Assembly: GCF_030440425.1 (NCBI RefSeq) | Contig: NZ_CP098023.1 | Span: 609,501 to 673,500 of the forward strand | Direction: 5' to 3' | DNA length: 64,000 nucleotides | From: Microbulbifer sp. MI-G | Lineage (GTDB): Bacteria > Pseudomonadota > Gammaproteobacteria > Pseudomonadales > Cellvibrionaceae | Shown here: positions 34,691 to 43,200 of the stretch, in pieces | Layout: each line of letters starts with the position of its first letter | How positions within the stretch are numbered: the first letter of the stretch is position 1 | Notes under the pieces: generated by a model | Databases searched by the model: none | What the model saw: the letters and a program-made list of their open reading frames with translations, nothing else | What the model was told of the DNA's origin: nothing | Translations under genes and position numbers: made by a program

Positions 34691-35217
34691 ACTTTGCCAG
34701 GTAGACCATCGGTTCTGCTTTTTTTACCTTGAATATATAAGCGCTTCAAAAAATTGAACTACCTGGCGACTAGTGTGAAGAATCTTCCAGGAAGGAATTA
34801 AGATAGAGTTTGACGTTGAGCACTGCAACAAGCTGGCCCAGCGTCGTTCACTGAATCAAGTCGGTCGGCACTAGACCGAATGGCGCGAACGTATTTTAGC
34901 CGAGGATATTTCGCGCAAGGCAAGCAACTAAAGCTGGATGTGATTTAGAAGCGAATCAATGTGGTATGACTAAAGCTTTACAGAAATAGATGTGATGCGA
35001 CTTTTTATGGATCGATTACGTCAGGTTAGAGGTGAAGATGAAGGAGAAAGCGCAACTGCTCACTCCTTCTGTATAGTTTTCCAAGATTCGCGCAAGAATT
35101 TTCTGACTGGGACTGGGACTGGGACTGGGACTGGGACTGGGACTGGGACTGGGACTGCCAAAGCTGCACTGATAGTATTTTTAGAATTGATTGAATTTAT
35201 ATAGGATTTGTTAAAAT
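34691..35217. promoter_or_regulatory. Upstream region of FN3 copy C
   Basis: About 530 bp containing the second leader hairpin arm pair (34696-34704 with 34759-34767), degenerate small-ORF sequence, the GACTGG tract, and an AT-rich stretch (TTGAATTTATATAGGATTTG, 35190-35209) just before the start. In copy A the equivalent of the tract reads TTGACTGAGG, which could serve as a -35 element. Confidence 0.5.
35105..35157 (+). repeat. Hexanucleotide tandem repeat (GACTGG, 8 full units)
   Basis: Eight perfect GACTGG units run from 35105 to 35152, followed by a partial unit. Copy A has the single-unit sequence at the same place. The tract ends 60 bp before the start codon of FN3 copy C, so unit number changes would alter promoter spacing by 6 bp steps. 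Confidence 0.95.
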
Positions 35218-38200
35218 ATGGACAGGATTGAGTTTCGATTTATTTTTATTATATTTTTAGTGTTTTCAAATTCGGTATTTGCGCAAATCCACCTACCGCC
35301 AACTGAGATATGCAGGGGCCTCAGTGCGCCACCAGTCACCTCTGTTTCATTGCCGACATCGGACGCAGATGGAGGTTATACGCTAGAGTATGTTCCCGTT
35401 GGCACGAATATTTGCAGTAATACGGTGGTTGAAGAAAGCAGAGACGGCGGCAGTTACGTACGGGTCGATAAGGGTTTTTCAGGCTCAAGCGTTCGTCGCG
35501 TAGATTTTTCTGGGAAAGATTCAGCAGTGTATAAATATAGAATACAGCATTATTATTTGGAGCTTGGCAGAGGAAGCTGGGTTTATTCCAACGAAATTAA
35601 GGTTGTTAGAAAACCAAATATTCCCGGCAGTGTCAGTTTCTCCAATAATGAAGGCGGCACAGACACGAATGGGATCTTTACTATCAACTGGGCTGCCTCA
35701 AGTACACCTCCAAAAGTAACCGGATACCAAGTCTCTCAATGCAAGGGTTCCTGTAGCAGTAGCAGCGGTACCTGGTCGCAAATCTACTCTGCAGCCAATA
35801 CGGGAGTCCGGTCTATAAAGGTACCGGGTTCTGGTAAGCTGGCAAATGGAACTTATAAATACCGTGTACGCGCATTTGTAACGATCAGTGGTACCTCCAA
35901 GTATAGTGAATGGCGTTACAGCCCTTCAATTACTGTCGCTGTACCGCCCCCACGACCAGCCTCAATTAATGTGCCCAGCTATTCCTCTTCCAGCAGTGCT
36001 GAAATTAGCTGGGCCGCCAGCAGCGGTGCCACCCGATACGAAGTGCAGCAGCGCAAAGATGGTGGCAGCTGGTCCAGTAACCTTATTTATTCTGGCAGTG
36101 CCACCAGTACCAGTGTTGACAGCCTGGAGCACGGCAGTGTCTACCGTTTCAGGGTGCGCGCCTGCAATGCCGTCTGTTCCGGTTATCGGGAGGGCAGTAA
36201 TCCTCTGGAGGTGTATTTCCGCCCCGGTGTGCCCAGCCCCAGCGTCTCTCCCAGTAATAGCCTCGATGGCAAATACACGGTGAGCTGGAACAGCAAACGA
36301 TTTGCCACCCGTTACCAACTTGTCAACGAAGGCGGCACTGTGGAGTATAACGGGCCCGACTTGAGCAAAGACTTTGAAGGTATTGGCAACGGCACTTACC
36401 GCTACAAGGTGCACGCCTGCAATGCCAAGGACACCTGCTCGGCTTATTCCTCCCCGGTCACGGTAACGGTGGATCGGGATGTGAGCAAGCCGGTGCTATC
36501 GATTACCCAGCCAACGCCCAATATCGACGGCAAGCTGACATTAACCTGGACAGAAGTCACCAAGGGGGAGCTCAGCATTAACTATAAGGTGATAGATAGC
36601 GACAATAACCAAGTTTACCGGGGTCCGGCCCGCAGCCACATGCTCCGTAATTTAAGTAACGGTCGCTACTGTTTCCGGGTGCGGGCGGAGACCGCAACGG
36701 ATCAATCCGGCTATTCACCGGAAGCCTGTGCCACCGTGGCCCTGTTGCAGCCGCCGGTGTCCCCGAGTTATATCACGTTGCCGTCCTCCACCGGTGAGGC
36801 CTACACGGTCACCTGGCCGGCAGCCGACAGGGCTGACAGTTATGATCTACAGCAGCGGTTGAATGGTGGCAGCTGGAAAACGGTGTACAGCGGTCCTAGG
36901 CGAAATTATGAATACCCTGACAGTGACATGCCACTGGTGTACGGCACTCACGAATACCGTGTGAGGGCTGTGAACCAGGCAGGTGCATCGGCTTACAGCG
37001 ATAAGTATCCCGTGACATTTGAGCTGGACCCCACGGTGCAGATTCGCAAGCAGCTCTACTATAACGAGGCCGACAATGTTCCGGCGGCACAGGAAAATCC
37101 GGCGCAGGGTATCTTCTCGCGGGACAAGGCCGCATTCCGTTACCTGGATTTGATGTATATCGTCGACGCCAACACCAATACGGTGATCAACCGCTTTGCC
37201 AGTGGCGAGCCGACAGCAGCGTTTTCCTCCCTGTATGGTGTTGCCGAGCGCAACCGCGCCACAGCGGTGGAAGCCTTTATTTTCGAGCAGCTAACACACT
37301 TCCCGGACAATGAAAACCTGCAGCGTTTCACCCTGGATGTCTACTACGATCGCGCGGTGGCGGAGATGATCCTGGCCAATGAAGCCCTGGACAAAGCCCG
37401 CATCAGCCGCTTGCGCAACGAAGCGGTGAGTGTCGAGGTTGGGCATATCGAAGCTGCACACCAGCTGCTGGATGACGCCCTGGAGCAGTACAACTCGCTG
37501 CTGCAGTATGCCCCGGAGTTCCTGGCCCAGTGGGGGCCCGGGCGGGGTCAAATCAGCCCGCGTTACTATGACCCCAACGACCTGGCGCAGAAAGACGTGA
37601 CCCCGGCGGAGCGGCTGTTTACCGGCTACAAGGATGTCACCATGCTGTATCAGTTGATGGGCAGGCTGGCCTCTACCAAGGTAGAGCAAGCGCGCCTGGC
37701 GGTAGTGGCGGGGCAGACCAATACCACAATACTGGCGCAGATGATCGAGAAGATGAATACGCTGCGCAGTGACCTAGTGGCCAGGGAGCAGTCTCTGCGC
37801 GGAATTTTCCCGAACACCGATTTTACCCAGGTTTCGGGGTTTTCCGGTCTTCCAGAAGCGGTTTCTGCCTGGCAAAGCTACATGCGTGATTTGGAAAACG
37901 CGATAAGCTGGCTGACGGGAGAAGCCAATATTCTGGGTCTACCCCAGGATGCGGTGCTGTTGGTACAGGGCTACGGCATTGACGGCAATACCGAGTTTGA
38001 TTCCTTTAACGCACTGAGTGATTTCCTCGGCAATGACAGCAGTGGCCCTATCGCCACAGCACAGAGCAGCCTGGCTGCGGCGAGAACCAGTTACGACACC
38101 TACCGTCACAGCGCCGACACCCTGGCCACAGAGTACACCGATCGCCACCAGCAACTGGGTAACTGGTTATTTAGTTTGCTGGGCTGGGAATTTCCGGAAA

Positions 38201-39969
38201 GCTGTTTTAGCCAAGACTGTATCATCGCTGAAGAGTCTGCGCAGGAAGGTAGTGAGATCTCGCTGCAGGCGAACAATATCGATATTGCGCAGATCGCCCT
38301 GGATCGCAATCTGCAGCGTATGGAGGATCTGCTCGCTGCGATCGAAATCGAAATTGAGCGGCGTGCGGAGGAAGAGGAGATTGTCGACTGGCAATCGGCA
38401 ATTATCTTGGATTATGGTGCCCAACAGGTTTTCATTTCAGAGCAGATCACTAAGATCAAGAAAGAAGCCGAGCAGTCCAGGCGGAGATTAAGCATTTTCA
38501 AATCTGTTGTTAATGTGACAAAAAGCATCTTGCCCGTGAAAAATGGTGGGAGTGGGGGCTCTGTTACTGATTCCTTGCTGGACGCGGCAATCACTATTGC
38601 CGAGCATAATATCAATATAAAGAGTATTAAAAAGATAGGTAAATTAGAGGCGGAGAGCATTCGCTTGGCTGCAGAGGAGCGCGCAGCGCTGAATGACAGC
38701 ACCAACCGGCTGCTGGATGTGGAAAGTAAAGCGCGGGTGCGCACCATGTGGCTGGAGGCCAACACCATCGCCCTGGATATCGCCCAGGCGGAAGCGACGG
38801 TTGAACAGGAAGTGGAACGCCTGGCGGGTATGCTCAACCAGGCGCAGCGGGTGACAAACCAGATATTTACCGCCAACAGCAACCTGGCGGAGCGCTACTT
38901 TGCCGATCCGATCCACGGCAGCCGCCTGACCACGGAGATGCTGCGTGCCGAGCGGCACTTTGAAGAGGCACAGAAGTGGCTGTTCTACGCTGCCAGCGCG
39001 CTGGAATACAAATGGCAGGAGCCCTTTGTGGGCCCGGTTAGCCGGGGCAGGAAAGAGGCGGTGTATACCCTGCGCAACGCGGAGGAACTGCGGGATTTCC
39101 ACAGTGAAATGCTGTCTTTCGACCAGCTGCGCAATCTCAGCGGCACCCAGCAGGCCACGGACACCTTTTCCATCAAGGACCATGTGTTCGGTTATGTGGA
39201 TGCCATCGGGGGTATCGCGCAAACCTATCCCCACCCGGACCCGGCCCGGCAGGATGGCCCGCGCCTGAGTCCGCAGGCGGCATTCCATGAAAAGCTGCGC
39301 CTGCTGTCGCGCAACTTCGGCAGCGATGTCTGGGTAACGGTGGAGTTCAGTACCGTGAAAGAACTGCCGCGCAGCAATTTCTTCCTCGGCCCGGTGGTGG
39401 CGGGCACGGACGATTTGGCCTGCCTGGCTACCGGGGGTACTTATCTGGACAAGATAGAGACCATTGGACTCAATATTCCCCTGAGCTACTCCAGCAGCAA
39501 TGAGAGTGAAGCGCCGGCCTTCCTGACCTATGGCGGTACCAGTGTGGTGCGCAGCAAGACACCGGGTAGCCTGGTGGTGAATGAAGACGGTGTGGGTATT
39601 GCGGATGAGCTGGTGACCTATAGCACGCGTTTCTGGGATACGGTAGAGGGCACGCAGCTGGCGTTCCGCGACAGTTACCGGGTATCCATGGCGGCGGACC
39701 TGGATGTGCTGAGCAGTGAGCCCGGTTCCAGTTCCACTGTGACCAGTGTTTTTAAAGAGCGCAGTGTGGCCGCCACCGGCTGGCGGCTGTCGATCAAGCT
39801 GGCGGATCGCTTTGGCCCACTGGTGGACATTGCTGCGATGCAGGATATAGAGCTGATCTTTAATCACCGCTACAAGTCCAGAAACTTCGACACCTGTGAC
39901 GATGGCGGTCCCGGCGGCCCGCTGCTGCTGCGCAAGACTGCCCCGCTACGCAAGGTGACTTCGGAATGA
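35218..39969 (+). CDS. Exported FN3-repeat, helical, TcA-C-terminus-like protein (copy C)
   Basis: A 1,583-aa paralogue of copy B. The signal peptide is about residues 1-22 (FLVFSNSVFAQ). Residues about 38-600 hold FN3-like domains; the first two resemble the broken copy A rather than copy B, and the third to sixth resemble copy B at 75-90%. From VQIRKQLYYNEAD (about residue 607) to the end it is almost identical to copy B, including the helical region and the C-terminal WRLSIKLADRFG ... IELIFNHRY domain that resembles the TcB-binding end of TcA toxins. It ends 243 bp before the SpvB/RHS gene, its likely partner. Its start is fixed by alignment with copy A; the hexanucleotide tract upstream may modulate expression. 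Alternative view: a surface adhesin unrelated to the toxin. Confidence 0.7.
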   Translation: MDRIEFRFIFIIFLVFSNSVFAQIHLPPTEICRGLSAPPVTSVSLPTSDADGGYTLEYVPVGTNICSNTVVEESRDGGSYVRVDKGFSGSSVRRVDFSGKDSAVYKYRIQHYYLELGRGSWVYSNEIKVVRKPNIPGSVSFSNNEGGTDTNGIFTINWAASSTPPKVTGYQVSQCKGSCSSSSGTWSQIYSAANTGVRSIKVPGSGKLANGTYKYRVRAFVTISGTSKYSEWRYSPSITVAVPPPRPASINVPSYSSSSSAEISWAASSGATRYEVQQRKDGGSWSSNLIYSGSATSTSVDSLEHGSVYRFRVRACNAVCSGYREGSNPLEVYFRPGVPSPSVSPSNSLDGKYTVSWNSKRFATRYQLVNEGGTVEYNGPDLSKDFEGIGNGTYRYKVHACNAKDTCSAYSSPVTVTVDRDVSKPVLSITQPTPNIDGKLTLTWTEVTKGELSINYKVIDSDNNQVYRGPARSHMLRNLSNGRYCFRVRAETATDQSGYSPEACATVALLQPPVSPSYITLPSSTGEAYTVTWPAADRADSYDLQQRLNGGSWKTVYSGPRRNYEYPDSDMPLVYGTHEYRVRAVNQAGASAYSDKYPVTFELDPTVQIRKQLYYNEADNVPAAQENPAQGIFSRDKAAFRYLDLMYIVDANTNTVINRFASGEPTAAFSSLYGVAERNRATAVEAFIFEQLTHFPDNENLQRFTLDVYYDRAVAEMILANEALDKARISRLRNEAVSVEVGHIEAAHQLLDDALEQYNSLLQYAPEFLAQWGPGRGQISPRYYDPNDLAQKDVTPAERLFTGYKDVTMLYQLMGRLASTKVEQARLAVVAGQTNTTILAQMIEKMNTLRSDLVAREQSLRGIFPNTDFTQVSGFSGLPEAVSAWQSYMRDLENAISWLTGEANILGLPQDAVLLVQGYGIDGNTEFDSFNALSDFLGNDSSGPIATAQSSLAAARTSYDTYRHSADTLATEYTDRHQQLGNWLFSLLGWEFPESCFSQDCIIAEESAQEGSEISLQANNIDIAQIALDRNLQRMEDLLAAIEIEIERRAEEEEIVDWQSAIILDYGAQQVFISEQITKIKKEAEQSRRRLSIFKSVVNVTKSILPVKNGGSGGSVTDSLLDAAITIAEHNINIKSIKKIGKLEAESIRLAAEERAALNDSTNRLLDVESKARVRTMWLEANTIALDIAQAEATVEQEVERLAGMLNQAQRVTNQIFTANSNLAERYFADPIHGSRLTTEMLRAERHFEEAQKWLFYAASALEYKWQEPFVGPVSRGRKEAVYTLRNAEELRDFHSEMLSFDQLRNLSGTQQATDTFSIKDHVFGYVDAIGGIAQTYPHPDPARQDGPRLSPQAAFHEKLRLLSRNFGSDVWVTVEFSTVKELPRSNFFLGPVVAGTDDLACLATGGTYLDKIETIGLNIPLSYSSSNESEAPAFLTYGGTSVVRSKTPGSLVVNEDGVGIADELVTYSTRFWDTVEGTQLAFRDSYRVSMAADLDVLSSEPGSSSTVTSVFKERSVAATGWRLSIKLADRFGPLVDIAAMQDIELIFNHRYKSRNFDTCDDGGPGGPLLLRKTAPLRKVTSE
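36667..39969 (+). repeat. Long near-identical repeat, copy in gene C
   Basis: Partner of 30019-33315. The offset is 6,648 bp at the start and 6,654 bp after a 6-bp difference within the last FN3 domain. Confidence 0.9.
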
Positions 39970-40004
39970 GTTAACCCTGTTCCTGCTCAAAACAGGATGA
40001 ATCC

Positions 40005-40040
40005 GGCAATCAAACAGGTTCTGCACACTGTTTGATTGTC
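40005..40040 (+). terminator. Terminator hairpin after FN3 copy C
   Basis: An 11-bp perfect core stem (CAATCAAACAG / CTGTTTGATTG) with a 10-nt loop, extended by a G-U pair, 36 bp after the stop and followed by GCTTTTAAAAG. Homologous to the hairpin after copy B. Confidence 0.65.
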
Positions 40041-40212
40041 GCTTTTAAAAGGCCGGTGCGGTTTTTGCTGTTGCAGGGAATCCCACCAGCCTTCTGACAA
40101 AAACGGTTTTTTGTATCGCTGATAAACCCGACCGGGTTTGATGGCGAAGCAATACTGCCCCGTACCCCGTAGGTGTCTGCAGCAAAGACGCCGATAATAA
40201 AAAGGGAAGTGT

Positions 40213-43200
40213 ATGTTGCGTAATGTTTTGCTTGGCTGCTGTCTGCTTTTGTCGGCCAGTGCTGTTCTGGGAGCCGATGAACACACGGCCCTGCAGGCAC
40301 CGGTGCTCAATTTGCCCACCGGTCCCGGCAGTATTGCAGGGCTTGGTGAAGCCTTTACCCCCAATTTGAATACGGGCACTAGCTCGCAGCAGATGCGCCT
40401 GGCAGTGCCGCCGGGGCGCAACGGTCTGGTGCCGGATGTGTCGGTGGCGTACAACAGCGGATTCGGCAACGGGCTCGTGGGTCTGGGCCACCGGCTGACC
40501 ATGCCCTTTATCCAGCGCCAGACGGACCAGGGTCTGCCCAATTACTCCGAATGGGGCCGCGCAGATCAGCAAGACAACGACCACGACGGCAGTACAGACG
40601 AGTTCGATGAGTTGGATACCTTTATCAACCATCAGGGCGAGGAGCTGGTGCTGGTGGAGGGGGACGTTTATCGGACCAAAAATGCCACCGACTTCGCCCG
40701 CTACCAGCGTCTTCCCGAGGGCTGGATGATCACGCAGCCCGATGGTCAGCGCTGGTACCTGGGACAGGATACCGGCAGCCGCATCAGCAGCGGGGATGGT
40801 ACAGCGGTTTTTGCCTGGTATTTGCAGGCCATAGAGGACACCCATGGCAATCGCATCGAATACCATTACAGCAAGCTGGATAACAGCGCACAGATTTATC
40901 TGCAAACGATCAATTACAACAGCAATGGTGATATGGCGGTCCACTTTCACTATGAGAGCCGCCCCGACATCCTGACCAATTATAAAGCCGGATTCGAGAT
41001 CAAAACCGCGTACCGCTTACAGCGTGTCGAAACACAGTTTGCCGGGCGTTCCTTGCGCAACTATGCCTTTTCCTACCACCCAATGAGCGCCTGGCAAAGC
41101 CAGTCCCTGTTGCGGGAAATTCAATTGACTGCCGGCGCGGGGTCATCGGCACAGTCCCTGCCGCCGGTGCGCTATGACTATACGCAGTACCGGCAGGACC
41201 AGGTGCTGATGACGTCGATGCCGGCGGCGAGTCGGGTGTCCCTGAGTAGCCCCGACGCAGCGTTTCTGGATATGAACCACGACGGCCTGCCGGACGTGAT
41301 TCATACCGGTCCCAACAAGGATGCCTACTGGCTCAATCTCGGCCCCGACGCCGACGGCCTGCCGCAGTGGCAGGGCTATCGTGAAATGAACACCTTTTCT
41401 ACCAGCCGTATCTCGGATGCCGCAGTGACCTGGGCCGATATCGATGGTGACGGCGCGGTGAATATGCTGCAGTACAGTGCTGGCAGCACACACTATTTCC
41501 ATCTCGATGAAACGCACAGCTGGCAGTACAGCGGCGTTATCAATGGATTGAATCTTCCCCTCAACAGCCCGCATGTGGGCATGCTGGATATTGACAACGA
41601 CAAACGTGTCGATGTATTCGCCACCATATTAAACAGCAGTGGTGCCGTTTTATCCCATATGGTGCAGTTGAACCACCCCGATGGCTGGTCGCGCCCGATT
41701 GAGCTGCCGATGCCTGCGCGCACTCAGAGTATGCGTTTGGGCGATCCCAATGTCTTTCTCTATGACATGAATGGCGATGGCCTGGCGGATCTGGTCACGG
41801 CCGGCAATGGCTATGTGGCCTACTTTGCCAACCGGGGTCTGCAGGGCTTTGCACCAGCGGTCGTGTTCGACAACAGCCCGAATACCCTCTACAACGCCGA
41901 CTTTATACGCATTAGCGATATGAATGGCGACGGGCGCGGCGATTTGGTGTACCTCGGCGGGGAGCGGGTGTCCATCTGGTTGAATCAGGGTCTGGACACT
42001 GACCAGCACCAGCAGGCGCTGTTTGGCCAGGAGCAAGTGATTCAGGCGCAGGGGAATCTGTCCGTTCAGGCGGTGCGCCTGGTGGATATCAACGGCAATG
42101 GCTCCACAGATATTGTGTGGTACAGCCCCGGCCGCGGAGACAACACCTTTTATTTTGCCGAACTGTTTCCCGATGAGCAGCCAAATCAGTTAAAAAGTAT
42201 TGATAACGGACTGGGGGGGGCCACAACCCTCGAGTATGCCTCCGTTGCCGGGGAAATGATCAGAGACCGGGATGCCGGCACCCCCTGGAATCAGGGGGTG
42301 CCTGTCGCCATGCAGGTGCTCAAGCAGATTGTTGTGGAGGACAATAGCGGTGGTGCGCAGCAAATTACACAAATCGATTACCGCGATGGCTTTTACGATA
42401 GCGCCGACAAAGAATTCCAGGGCTTTGCCCACACCGAGGAACGGCGCCTGGGAGATGCCAGCACCCCGACACTGATTAGCCACTACCAATTCCATTTGGG
42501 CCAAAGCCCCGATGGCACGGAACAGGAAGCGCTGAAGGGCAAGATCAAACAAATGGAAACCCGCGATGCCCTGGGCGCGGTGTTTTCGCGCGAGGAAAAC
42601 CAGTGGGAGCTACGCCAGTTGCACGGGGGCTACGGCCAGGAGGCGCGCAGTGTCGATTTTGCAGCAATGACCGAGCGCAGGCAGTACCTGCTGGAGCGCG
42701 GCAATGGGGTACCGGTGACGCTTGCCTGGGAATATGACTACGATCATTACGGCAACACCACCTATATCAAGGAGCTGGGCCGCACCGAGGGCAACTGGGG
42801 GGATGAACGCATCACCCGCTGGCGTTACAGCGCGGAATCCGCCTCTGCACAGGGGCACTGGTTGCTGCACCTGCCCATTGAGCGCAGCGTCACCGACCTT
42901 GCGGGCCAGGCGGTGGCCAAAGAGCAGTGGTTTTACGATGACGAAACCTTTTCCGGCGGCAACCTGGGCGCACTGTCCAGGGGCAACCTGACGCTGCGGC
43001 GTCTATGGCATCAAGCGGATAATTCGGCGGCGTATATCGCCGCGGAACGCCACCGCTACGATGCCTACGGCAACCGTATTCAAAGTTACGACCCGCTGTG
43101 GAGCGAAGAGCCCGGCCACGCAACCGAGATCACCTACGATGCGCAATACCACACCTTTGCCACCCAGGTGCGGCTGCACACCGGTACCCAGTGGCTCACC

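Larger units (their letters stand above)
33605..35217 (+). repeat. Duplicated 5' region U, copy 2 (interrupted)
   Basis: Homologous to 24347-25257. Relative to that copy it carries an IS200/IS605-type insertion (about 34048-34690) and an expanded GACTGG tract (35105-35157). Its small basic ORF is destroyed by in-frame stops. Confidence 0.8.

Noticed and set aside
34992..35204. 70-codon ORF with eight Thr-Gly repeats
   Set aside because: It is simply the hexanucleotide tract read in frame; no ribosome binding site, no homologue in copy A, and it overlaps the promoter region of copy C.
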